A program made the position numbers and the translations under genes. This document shows, in pieces, positions 35,959-46,395 of a stretch of 64,000 bases of DNA. Origin of the DNA: Caprella mutica (taxonomy: Eukaryota; Arthropoda; Malacostraca; Amphipoda; Caprellidae); the NCBI GenBank assembly GCA_947561585.1, contig CANNZV010001127.1:62001-126000 (forward strand), in the 5' to 3' direction. The notes beneath the pieces were generated by a model that did not search any database, was not told the origin of the DNA, and saw nothing but the letters and a program-made list of their open reading frames with translations. Positions within the stretch are counted from its first letter, which is position 1. Every line of letters starts with the position of its first letter.

Positions 35959-35966
35959 TTCATATT

Positions 35967-36425
35967 TTTCATGAATAAAAAAGTAAATACTATTATAGAC
36001 TTGAAAAGCTTTATGACACAACCATCTCTGAAAATAACTACATAAATGATAATTAATTGACTACAAATTTGTCGTTCTTCTCTCACAAATCTCATCAGTT
36101 CATCTAAAGTGTTCATAGGTTTCAGGCGTAAGATTAATGTTCACCTCGCGTGTTCACTGAGTACAGAGAAACTTTCGTTTGGACCATTTCACCGTCAAAA
36201 TAAGAGCAGGCGAAAACAGCTCTCACTCACTCCGCTGTTAGTGCCCCGTGAAGAAAATGGTTGGAGCTGATTGAAATATTATAAATGCGATAAAAGAAAA
36301 TCCTTGAAATATTATCGTAACATTTTAAAATTTTCTGTTTAAGACTTCAATTTTCACTTATAATATATTAACTTTACGAAGGTATTTAATCAAGTGGATT
36401 GTATCATCGCTTATGTAGTCGACAA
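35967..36425. other. Flank of the piggyBac insertion
   Basis: No gene seen. The 36110-36250 stretch is richer in G+C but has no open frame or motif that I recognise. Confidence 0.5.
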
Positions 36426-36429
36426 TTAA

Positions 36430-36442
36430 CCCTCTACCGCCT
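36430..36442 (+). repeat. piggyBac left terminal inverted repeat
   Basis: CCCTCTACCGCCT directly inside the left TTAA. It is an exact inverse match to the right end. Confidence 0.95.
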
Positions 36443-36445
36443 ACC

Positions 36446-36849
36446 GTTCCAGTACGGGAACAAATTTTTATATGCTAATTGCGAAAGATATATAACCAAT
36501 CACATTGCTGTGCCGGTAGTTCCTAGTAGGGAACATTCTAAAGAGTGCGCATGCGCAATTATTTTCAAATATTCTAGTAAGTTCTCTTAGTGTAGCTTGT
36601 GACTTCAGACGAAGAGGTTGTGTCCGCTCTTACCGATTTTGCATCATATTGCAAACACAATGGAGCAAATATCAGGTAAGGTTTAGCTTTGTAGATTTTT
36701 ATGGAGTTAAACATGATAAATGTTAACAGAATAGTGCATTTTTTTTTCATTTCGTGAAATACAATTATGGTGAGGATCATTTCATTTTTGTTCCTGTAGA
36801 GGAACATCAGGCATGATGCTGGTGAAAATGCGTGTTCCTCAGGTGGAAC
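36446..36849. promoter_or_regulatory. Left subterminal palindromes GTTCC-N6-GGAAC (four copies)
   Basis: Exact 16-bp palindromic sites lie at 36446-36461, 36519-36534, 36790-36805 and 36834-36849. The outer pair is 5' of the transposase start and the inner pair is inside intron 1. The inner pair is spaced 44 bp start to start, the same as the pair at the right end. They are candidate transposase-binding or bridging sites (inference). Confidence 0.75.
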
Positions 36850-39067
36850 AACAGTCATGTAATGTAACATTGATATTTGATTCACATATAAATGTGATAT
36901 TTATTCATTATATCACAACTCTATTGAAACTTAACTATAGTTTTATGTAATAACAACTCTTTTCCGTTTGGCAGGTAAAACGTTTTATGGATGTACCCGT
37001 TCAAATCGATCTAGGATTGTGAATAAAGTGGAAGATCTAGCAACTGCTGTGGAAAGTGATGGTGAGGTCATAGACGATGACGATGTTTTGGATCCTGATT
37101 TCAATCCAGACATTGATGAACCAGGTAATTTATATATATTATCTTCCTTGTCAATTTTTATTCTCAATATATATAGCTAAACAAAATGCATGATTAATCT
37201 AAGATTGAAACCTAGATTATTAGAGAAAGCAAGAAACAATTTTCTAGCAGTAGTATAATTTGATATTTCCCTGGTATCGTCGTACTACTAGCGAGAAAAT
37301 GCAATCACATATACTACTGTTTCGGTAGCTTACATTAATTCATTTGCTCATATTCTGTATCCTAGAACTTTTGATTGTTTTTCTCTTACAGGAATACAGT
37401 TTACTTCTCAAGATGATGCAGAGGATCAATTTGAAAGTGAAGAAACTGTTGTATTGGAACTGCAAGCTGAGAACTCTGATTCGAATAGGACAGCAAGACA
37501 GATGAAACGTGGTTCTCATACTTGGATCAAGAAGGATGGCATGACCGAAATTCCTGAATTTCAATCTGAAGAAGACAGTGAACCTGAAATAATCTCACTC
37601 GAGCATCCTTTTAATTATTTCAAGAGTATAATTACTGATGATTTTCTTGATCTTGTTGTTGAGCAATCCAACCTTTTCTCTGTACAGCAGAACTGCAATA
37701 AGCCTTTGAATACAACTAGGAACGAGATTGAACAGTGGTTGGGATTAGTTCTTCATTTTTCTATCAGCAAGCTCCCGGATACAAGAATGCATTGGTCTAA
37801 AAATATCCCAACTCTCATGAATGTTGCATCTAGTGTTATGAGCAGGGATAGATTCGAGGCGATTAAAAGAAATTTTCATTTAGTTGATAACAGTGCATCA
37901 AATGATAGAAGTGATAAAATGATGAAAGTAAGACCGATGATTGAACAGCTCCGTAGGGAGTTCAGGAAGATAGAAATGCCGCAAAGACTGTGTGTAGATG
38001 AACAGTTAGTTCCTTTCAAAGGAAGAAGCCAGATAAAACAATATATCCCTAGTAAACCTCACAAATGGGGATACAAGTTGTTTGTCCTTGCCGACACCAA
38101 AGGTCTCATATATGATTTTTTTCCCTATACGGGTAGAATTGATCCAGTATCGGATCCTAATGTGCCTGATTTGAAAGCAAGCTCCAATGTTGTTCTCCAT
38201 TTGGCTCAAAATATTCCACCTGACAAGAATCATTTGCTATTTTTCGATAATTGGTTCACATCACTGCCTCTACTGAATCATCTGGCCACTAGAAAGATAT
38301 GGTGTTGTGGTACAGTTCGCGTACCAAGACTTCCAGGAATACCAAAAGGGAAAAACTTGGACAAAGAGCTAACTAAGAAAGGTAGAGGTTCCTTCGATGA
38401 ATTGATTCTTCAAGAAAACCATAAAGAGATATGTTATGTGAAATGGCACGATAACAAGATTGTTAATCTCATCTCAAATTTTGCTAGAGCCTTGCCTGTA
38501 ACTATGGTTGAGCGTTTCGACAGAACATTCAAGAAGACAATTGAAGTGCCATGCCCAGACATAGTACAGAAGTATAATAAGTCTATGGGTGGTGTAGACT
38601 TGGCAGATAGTTTAATTGCTCTCTATCGCATTAGCCTACGCTCAAAAAAATATTACATGCGAATGGTTTTCCATATGCTGGACATGTCAATAAGTAATGC
38701 TTGGCTCCTCTACAGGAGAGATGCGGAGAAATTGCACCTGGAAAAAAAGGACATTCTTCATCTTTCTCACTTCAAACTAATGGTTGCTGGAGCTTTGATT
38801 GAGAAAGGCAAATCTCTGACTCAGAGAAGAGGTCGGCCATCTTGTTCAGAACCAAAGAATGTCAAGAAACCTAAACGAATGCATTGCAATTCTGATGATA
38901 TAATACGCTTTGATAAAGTTGACCATTTCCCACTCGTACAAGAGAAGAGAAACCGATGCAGAATGAATGAATGCATTGGCAAAACCCAGTTCATGTGCAA
39001 AAAATGCAAAGTTTTCCTGTGTATCACAGTTAGTTCAAACTGCTTCTCAAAATTTCACGGAGAATAA
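36660..39067 (+). CDS. piggyBac transposase (PGBD family), three exons
   Basis: The transposase catalyses precise TTAA-directed cut-and-paste transposition in the nucleus. Exons are 36660-36675, 36975-37124 and 37392-39067. Both introns (299 and 267 bp) are GT-AG and the phases agree, giving 1842 nt and 613 residues. The first exon is only 16 nt (ATG, MEQIS, then a split Gly). It is the least certain part, but the start context ACACAATGG is good. The N-terminus is acidic. The DDE/D core carries Asp258 (VDEQLVPFKGR), Asp341 (FFDNWFTSLPLL) and Asp458 (GGVDLADSL), closely matching the usual spacing of the family's D-D-D triad. The C-terminus has a Cys-rich finger, C-x4-C-x7-C-x2-C-x4-C-x6-C-x4-H, typical of piggyBac DNA-binding tails. 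There is no stop or frameshift, so the enzyme is probably functional. Minus-strand frames inside it are shadows. Confidence 0.93.
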
Positions 39068-39542
39068 GATGAATGCACAGAGCTTTATTATTATTAAGTC
39101 TTTACTTTAGTAGCTATTGTGATATCTTCAAAATGATTGTGATGTGATATGATCAAATAATGTATTTTTATAGGTAGTTATAATATTCCACCAAAGGAAG
39201 TTTTTTATTTATAATTTGCTGTGATACGATGCCAAAGGATATATGTATAATGTTAGTTACTATTTTGATTTCATATTTGGTATTATAATACTTCTATATA
39301 TTTTCTACATGACTAATAACTAATGGTTTGTGAGTGGTTAGCAAAAGAAGTTCGTATGAATATCTTTAGAAAGATACCATTAGAGATTGATACATTCACA
39401 AAAATAAATTGTACTCATAAGATGTGATTTTATTTCAAATTAATCATTTTATTTCGCTCAAAAGTAGTGAAAGCTATTGATAGTGTCAATATACAAAAAG
39501 AAAATGAAAATATGTATACACTAAGTAAGCTCTATGCCTGTT

Positions 39543-39602
39543 GTTCCCTCATCGGAACAACACATTCTGAGAGTCTAGAGCCTAATGTTCCTCTTGAGGA
39601 AC
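39543..39602. promoter_or_regulatory. Right subterminal palindromes GTTCC-N6-GGAAC (two copies)
   Basis: Exact sites at 39543-39558 and 39587-39602, spaced 44 bp start to start. They lie 134-194 bp inside the right end. Around them ACATTCTGAGAG echoes ACATTCTAAAGAG beside the left site at 36519. Confidence 0.75.
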
Positions 39603-39723
39603 ACGTGACTAAAAACGTATAAATAGAAAAATTTACAAAACTTATATAATTGTGATGTTATTTAGCGAGTTGAAGGTAAGATAGAACACTTAGAAATTTT
39701 TTTCCGATATAATTTCATAATTC

Positions 39724-39736
39724 AGGCGGTAGAGGG
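39724..39736 (-). repeat. piggyBac right terminal inverted repeat
   Basis: AGGCGGTAGAGGG directly inside the right TTAA (39737-39740). It is the exact inverse of the left end. Confidence 0.95.
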
Positions 39737-39740
39737 TTAA

Positions 39741-41779
39741 TCAGTACTTTAAAATGATAAGAAACTAAATATCATATATTTTCAAAGACAATTATTGTTA
39801 TATTCCTATAAATTGCAATTTTGATTATTCTTACACTGCATCTAATATTAATTTCTATTCAACGCATCCATTACTTGTTTATGTGTTCCGTGCCATTTCC
39901 CGATTTGTACAATAATTTTTGATAATGCTATGCGTGTCTTTAGGATCATAGAAAATGTACGACAGTCTCGAGAGTGTGCAAGGCAGCAGGACCAACAATG
40001 ATGGAGTAGATAATCAATTATTTATGTATTAAATCGGTCCATTTAATTGAAATATGAAAGTTAAAGCTATACATAATAACTTAATTAGTAATCTATTGGT
40101 AATTTAGCTTGAGTTAATAACTTTACGAAAACTTGAAAAGAACTGATATTTTAATTTTACTGAGATATCAAGAATTCTACTGGGCGTTTGGAATTAACCT
40201 CCTTTGTTTCCCTTTGTTTTTAATGTAAAAAGATAATCTTTTAAATTAAATAAAATTTTCATAAAATTACATCATTAAATGCTATTAGTACTTGAGAGAA
40301 TGAGCTGCGTGTTTTTGTGATCTTGAAAATATGTGACAATCTCGAGATTGTCGCTCATTTCCAGGATCCTATAAACGCGCAGGGCATTCTCGAGATTATG
40401 CATAAGCGGCAAATTGAGCGGAACATTTATAATGATATATCTATTACTATCTATTAATTATCTACATGGGATATAATATGTAAAATTGTAAATGTGTAAC
40501 TATAACTAAATAGAATAATATTAGTCGATAATGTTAATTCTCAAAATAAAAAAATACGATACATATGTAATATCTCTCTCTGTGACTTAATTAGAGCAAC
40601 ATTACTCAAAAACGGTTCTACCAGATTTTTTATAAACTGTATAAAGTAAATACTTGGTGAATATTGATCTTTATTAATAGTAAAAGAGAACATTTCTTCA
40701 ATGGTAACCTAAATATTGGAACTATTATAATATATATATGTTTTTTAACTTCTGTAACAAGTTGAACAATGGGAGCGTGAAGTCTTTCATTTCCAATTGT
40801 TATGTTCATGTCCCCTATTATCCCTTTCATAACTTTAATAAAACTCTTAACAACGAATCAATATAATCTACTATAATGAATAGAACAACACAAATAATTT
40901 TAATAATTACAACTGTGAAATGATGATCTAGAACTGTGGACAATTCTCTGTTTTTGCAGATAAATGTGTATGATGCTGACATCTGAAAGATGATTTGGTA
41001 GAAGAAACCATATTAATATCTTAGTAATCAATTTGGATGATTGGAAAGATAAATTCAATCGAGTTTCTAAGGAATCTTCGAATGGAATTATATAAATGAA
41101 ATGTGAGAGATAAATATAATGATGTTTCTGCTATATGATAGAGTGTATTAATATTGAATATCTAAGACGAATACATATGAAGATTAATGCAATTCTTATG
41201 TAACATTATTGCTATTGCTGTTTCATACAACTAAAGTAATTTTTTTTTTTTTCATTGATTGAACTTTTCGATTATTTTAAACATTTAATTTTCGATAAAT
41301 TCAATTTTATTTAATTTTTGATTGAAACAATTATTTAATTTACGATTAATTCAATTATTTAATTTTTAATTATTTCATAAATTTTATTCTTCAATTAAGT
41401 ATAATTTTAACCCTCGTTATGCTATATTTTTCCACCTTCAATTATTGTCTTTTATATATAGTGATTTTAATTTTAAATTATGTAACCTTTTCATTTGCCT
41501 TCTCTTAATTCTAATTTTTTCTTTCATATAATTCTAAATCTTTCGTTCATAGAACGAATAAACAAGTCTTCCTCTCTATAATATTTCCAACCACTTAAAA
41601 AGAATAAAATGTTTGGCGTTATGAATTTTAAGCATACAGAGTGACTGTAGATAAAATTTCCAGAAAATAATGAAACTCAAACAAGATGGAGTAATAATTA
41701 ACTTAATTTATGAACTCTCATTAAATTTTTAGTCTCGCATGAAAATATCACTACGATTACATGGAGTGAGAATGTACAG
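39741..41779. other. Intergenic, weak CTCGAGA-centred repeats
   Basis: No gene seen. Three similar phrases around CTCGAGA (near 39970, 40341 and 40392, the last inverted) suggest remnants of a short dispersed repeat. A poly-T tract lies at about 41240-41252. Confidence 0.45.
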
Positions 41780-41813
41780 TAGAGCTCCTCTATAATGAAC
41801 TACAACTATGTCA
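41780..41813. mobile_element. Half copy of a pogo-like MITE
   Basis: TACAGTAGAGCTCCTCTATA matches the family terminus, but no opposite end follows. Sequence switches after about 34 bp into the unit at 41805-42065, so this copy is truncated or interrupted. Confidence 0.5.
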
Positions 41814-42065
41814 CTATCATAGAGTTATGATAAACTACTTGGAGAGAGGAAGTGTTGCAGCGATTGTAGGAAGCTAAGGAAGACGGTGTAAAACCTTATT
41901 TTGTTTCAGTAATATCATTTCCCCATTAAATTTTGTTTCAGTTGTATCATTTCTCCATTAAACTGACGCTAGATTGCCAGTCAAGTGACCCAAAAAAAAA
42001 AAGGATTTTAGCGTCCCGCAAGACGCGATATTATTTTGGCCACTGACTCGCCACTTGGTCACCAT
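41805..42065 (+). repeat. Third copy of the unit found tandemly at 28.3-28.7 kb
   Basis: Shares ATAGAGTTATGATAAACTAC, GTTGCAGCGATTG, GGTGTAAAACCTTATTTTGT and TTTTGGCCACTGACTCGCCA with the units at 28267-28690. It has a private internal duplication of about 33 bp around TTTTGTTTCAGT (near 41898 and 41931). Confidence 0.7.
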
Positions 42066-42131
42066 ATACTTTCCCGTTAAATAGAAGGTTTTCAATAGTA
42101 CTAATATTTGTGTAACTTACATTACCCGTTA

Positions 42132-42985
42132 TACAGAGTGGTGCACAAGAAAAGGAAACCCATTATCAAACTAGTTTATTTTACGAACTATCAAAGCTAG
42201 AAATTTTCTAAACTCACAGTTTTATTTTATATACATCCTACAGTGAATAAAAAAACGGTTTGCTCGAGGACGAAATATACGAAAAAAAAATCATAAGAGG
42301 TATAATTTCATTTTATATGGATGTAAAAACAATAAATTCTACTATTTTTGTAACAAATAAGAGAAAAAAGAAAATGAATTAGCATCTGGAAGTTGGTTTT
42401 TGAGATAAAATTGATATCTTTATATAATCATTACACCGTTAATTTTTATCTCCAATTCGAAACCTTCAAAATGAGGCTTTCAAAAGAACAGAAAGTTTTG
42501 TTGTGACAATTTTTTTAACACTGGAAGCTTTACACAGGTTCAACCTCATTTTTCCACCCAATATTTTCACCAACTCTAAAACCATATTGACAAATGTTAA
42601 TAAGTTCAAAACTGATGAAACCACTTTAAATTTTAACAAAAAGTGATCAAGTCGCAGGAGAAAAGAATGAACAGATGAAAACTTAATCTTTTACATAAAC
42701 AGTTTATTGAGAACCCAAAAATATCTATCAGAAAGTAAGGATTAGATATCATTTAAGAGATATCTCACCGAATTGTTAAACACTATGTGAATTAAGTATC
42801 ATCCTTTCAAGAAGCATGTAAGGCTCGAACTCTTAGAACTGATTTACCGCACCGTCTAAATTTTGCAAAATGGTTTCTGCAAAAAATGGCATGTTTTATT
42901 GAAGATATCGTAATTGGTGATGAAGATGTTTTTCCATGAATGAAAAGAGTCAATAAACAAAACGATAATTGAAAACGTGGACACA
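42132..42985 (+). mobile_element. Truncated second copy of the mariner-type element
   Basis: The left end AGAGTGGTGCACAAGAAAAG and the following sequence align with the left end and transposase relic of the 6178-7369 element (including TTTCAAAAGAACAGAAAG, the GATTTACCGCACCGTCTAAA block and GGTGATGAAGATG). The right inverted repeat is absent. The transposase frame is broken in several places. Confidence 0.7.
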
Positions 42986-44131
42986 GTATGTAAATACACG
43001 ATTGGTATTATTAGGATAGACTATTATTTAACTTGTATTTCAATAATGATTATCATATATTTTCTTTCTTACTTAATCGAATATGTACTTCCGTTCAATA
43101 ATTCGGAACTTATCCTAATTAAGTCTGAAATATGAAGACGACTCAGTATGATATTGGAATATTAGGAGAGGAAGAAGTTTCTCGTTCGTTCGCAGGCACT
43201 CTACAAAGACATCACGCCTTAGTGCCATTACACACGAGCGTTTTCAACGCTCCAAAAGCGTTGCGTAACACGGATACATATGAAATGGGTTTAACAATAA
43301 TTTCTTCAGAATCAAAACCGCTTTGAAAACGCTGTTAAAAACGCTCGTGTGACAATGACCTTCGGGCTATAAAATTATGATGAATAGTGAACATGTATCC
43401 CAGATAGAAAAATGTAATTACTGACCATCAGCTCTCGATCTACGATTATAATCCACGATTATTCGGTGAAAAATTGAATATTTGGTGAAAATCCATTTCG
43501 TAGTAATTTATCGTGAATTATCGCATCTATCAGATAATTACCCTGTGGATAATATCTGAAACTTTGCTATTCTACGATAAAAGGCGACCGATATTTGCAG
43601 TAATCAACAAATAATGGACACAGTGCCTATTACAAATGTTCTGATTTTGATGTCAGTAGCAGACTTCCACGTACATTATACTGCCAGAGTAAAGTTAGAA
43701 GTTATTCGTGGAGTCATATCTTGTGCATCTTTCTCTCCTCGGTTTATTTAGCACACTCACTCACCAAGTTTTGAAGTGAGCTGGAGAAGAATGTTTGCGA
43801 TGCCTAACTCTATTCAGCCCAAAAATACTATTTTACTGTCTGATATTTTTATTAGCCGAATGAATGGCTGCTCATGATTTAATACATAGAGTGTGTTTTC
43901 AGTAGGTTTCGTTTGAACTCACTGTGAGGGATTATGTGTTTTTATTTTTGGGACAACAGAAAAATGATGGAAGTTAATTAGAGATAGAAGAAAAATTAAT
44001 TGTTAGTCATACCTGCATGTTATTGAAAATTATTAATGATGTTAAATGATTGCGTTATCTAGAGGATTGAGGTTCAATTTCCATAGTGGATTTGAATTCA
44101 CTCTAAAGAAATAAAATAGAACTATACTCTA
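42986..44131. other. Intergenic with small element fragments
   Basis: Includes a 19-bp fragment (43099-43117, TAATTCGGAACTTATCCTA) matching the end of the 45.75-kb palindromic MITE, and the inverted-repeat element at 43217-43364. The 64-codon frame at 43132-43326 overlaps that element and is not a gene. Nothing else was recognised. Confidence 0.5.
43217..43364. mobile_element. Short inverted-repeat MITE with ACACGAGCGTTTT ends
   Basis: The left phrase CATTACACACGAGCGTTTTC and the right phrase, inverted (CATTGTCACACGAGCGTTTT), form imperfect terminal repeats of about 45 bp around a small centre. No target duplication could be fixed. Confidence 0.6.
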
Positions 44132-44334
44132 TAGTAGACTCCTCTATAGTGAATGTAGAGTCTCAGTAAGAGAGTTACCCCCAATAGTGAACAAATTTAT
44201 TTTAGTCTGCCATGAAATGGCAATAAGTTTTCTACAATTGGTGCTATGCATGGCAGACTAAAGAAATTTGTTTGACTATACGAGGTAATTCTCTTTTTCA
44301 GGACTCTATTATTCACTATAGAGGAGTTCTACTG
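44132..44334. mobile_element. Pogo-like MITE, best-preserved hairpin copy
   Basis: Starts TAGTAGACTCCTCTATAGTG and ends, inverted, CAGTAGAACTCCTCTATAGT. Inverted similarity continues nearly to the centre (AGTCTGCCATG and CATGGCAGACT flank the loop region), so the whole element could fold into one hairpin. Confidence 0.75.
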
Positions 44335-45257
44335 CATTCCATTTCTAGGTCATCCTATTATCCATTCTTATTCATCTATGATTACTGAGAAATAAACAAT
44401 TGAATAATCAGCTGTTGGTTACTCTCATTTTCTTCAAATTGAAAACTGAGTTAAAAAATTTAAATTGTATGTTATTATATAAATTTTATGTGTAAAACTT
44501 ACTAAAAGCGAGTAAAGAATAACATTGGGTAATTCCAATATTTATTCTTCACGATTTAATTGTTTTTACATAGATTGTCGAGTCCATGTTTTAAATTGCA
44601 GAATCTGTATCTATTCGTATTTTTACTTAATTGATGAATTTGTAAAGAATTTATTATTAGAATATGTTCATATATTCTTAATTTCCCATTCTATTATAAG
44701 TTATTTTTGAAAGGTAATTACTAATAAAATAATAACCAGAGAACGATTATTTAAATTGAACTGAATGGTTTAGATATTCGTTTAATTGCTACTTATTTAT
44801 TTCATTTAGAACCGAAAATTATGAATGGTTATATATGGAAAAAAAATTGTGAATGTAATAAAACTAATGCTTACATAGACATAAAATATATTCATATAAC
44901 TATTTTAACAAAGTTCAATAAACATTGCCCAATTATTTCAGCAGTTGAGAATTACTTCATTATGATAAAAACATGCAGTTTATTTATTTATCTTTAAACA
45001 TCATAACACTGAACATTCACATTTACAGTCATTTAGGTTCTTCGTATAAAAAGTATACTTTTTTCATTAGATTTATAATATCTATGAGAAATAGTCTAAT
45101 TATTAATAAGTAGAGATCACAATTTAGGTTCGGGGTATAAGAATTGCAAGGGGCTATAGTCGGTCTGCTAAAATGATTAACATTTAAATACCATTTTTAT
45201 TCACTTGAAAAGTGACGAATTTGTAAAATAATTAGTCTGCTACCTGAAGAATAATTG
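44335..45257. other. Intergenic, no gene seen
   Basis: AT-rich DNA. The 61-codon frame at 44525-44710 has no motif. Confidence 0.5.
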
Positions 45258-45480
45258 CGAGTCAACCAACCTGACTCATCGTTTGAGTCAAGACTGGCAA
45301 AACTTAAATGTTGGAGTCTTTTTCTTTGATTGACTCTACCTGAGTCAATCTGACTATGAATTAGGAGTCAATATGACCCTTGTTTTTGAGTAAAATATTA
45401 GGATGAGTCAAATTGACTCACATTTTTAAGCCGGCTTTGGGACAAACTGAAAATTCTAATTTAGAGTCAATTTGACTCGT
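45258..45480. promoter_or_regulatory. Cluster of AP-1-like TGAGTCA sites
   Basis: Five perfect TGA(G/C)TCA heptamers lie within about 150 bp: 45272-45278, 45284-45290, 45341-45347, 45404-45410 and 45414-45420. Several one-base variants (GAGTCAA, TTGACTC) lie in between. The right part forms an inverted repeat (ACAAACTGAAAA against TTTTTTCAGTTTGT). It could be an enhancer-like module or part of a small inverted-repeat element with AGTCAATTTGACT palindromes. The sequence alone does not decide. Confidence 0.45.
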
Positions 45481-45751
45481 ATTTTTTTCAGTTTGTGCAT
45501 AACAGTAAATATATATTTCTAGTCTTGATTAACGGGTCAAATTATTGATAATTGAATTATATAAAAAATAATAATGATGATCTATAGAAAAGCCTGTGAT
45601 GAATTAGAATAATGAACACTTTATTGGTAAATTTTGGGATTTTTATGCAAATAGGTTTTATAGTTTGTTCTCTGTTTTAATAGAATTGTAATTTTTGATA
45701 TATTGGTTCAATTTAATTAATATAATCTAAAAGGAGTTTTTTCTAAAGATA

Positions 45752-45969
45752 TAGGGGAAGTTCCGAATTACCGGTCAGTTCCACATCTTCGGTCATATAA
45801 GAAAAAACGATATTTTAATAATTATTTAATTTTTATTTTAGTTGGTATCCATGATACCTGCAGGTATCATGGATACCAACTAAAATAAAAATTAAATAAT
45901 TATTAAAATATCGTTTTTTCTTATATGACCGAAGATGTGGAACTGACCGGTAATTCGGAACTTACCCTA
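45752..45969. mobile_element. Palindromic MITE, nearly perfect spacer-less inverted repeat
   Basis: The element is flanked by TA on both sides (45750-45751, 45970-45971). Its end is TAGGGGAAGTTCCGAATTAC. The two arms meet exactly at 45860/45861 (CTGCAG centre) with no spacer. The symmetry extends into the flanks (45748-45973, 226 bp) with one mismatch, 45757 against 45964. The TA target suggests a Tc1/mariner-type foldback MITE. The near identity suggests recent origin or gene conversion between arms. Confidence 0.85.
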
Positions 45970-45973
45970 TATC

Positions 45974-46395
45974 CTAGGATGAAGTTCAAGATTGATAGGT
46001 ACATGAACTTTAGTTCAAATATTATGTATAATGAGAATTAAAAATGATCATTCATATTAAACAGTTTGATGATAATTATATTGGTTTTTGAAAACTCTCT
46101 TTTAAACGATTTGAATGTTTCTATTGATCAAGAAATTTGAAAAAGTATTTTTGATGCTGATAAATTGTCACACTTTCTCAATGAATATCACAAATTTCAT
46201 TATGAATTTTGAAAATGTTAGCAAAATTCAATCGAAAATTCGAAGTCAAATAAGTGAACACTATATTCAGTAATAACATTCATATGCTTGGCAGTCTGAA
46301 ATAATAATCTTCATTATAGGAAAATGTCATATAAAATTCTAAAATTTACAAGGTATAATATCATTTGGCTAGGATATTATCTCCAAACCTTCTGA
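45974..46395. other. 3' flank of the sidestep-like gene
   Basis: Presumed 3' untranslated and downstream region (minus strand). I found no clear AATAAA signal on the minus strand in this stretch, so the transcript end is undefined. Confidence 0.4.

Larger units (their letters stand above)
36430..39736 (+). mobile_element. Complete piggyBac element, 3307 bp
   Basis: The element is framed by TTAA on both sides (36426-36429 and 39737-39740), the known piggyBac target site. It has 13-bp terminal inverted repeats (CCCTCTACCGCCT). It contains a single three-exon transposase with intact catalytic residues. The subterminal DNA on both sides carries copies of a 16-bp palindrome. Perfect termini, preserved target sites and an unbroken reading frame suggest a recent, possibly still mobile insertion. 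No cargo gene is present. Confidence 0.95.

Noticed and set aside
36574..36885. 103-codon minus-strand frame in the piggyBac 5' region
   Set aside because: Shadow frame across exon 1, intron 1 and the subterminal palindromes; no domain.
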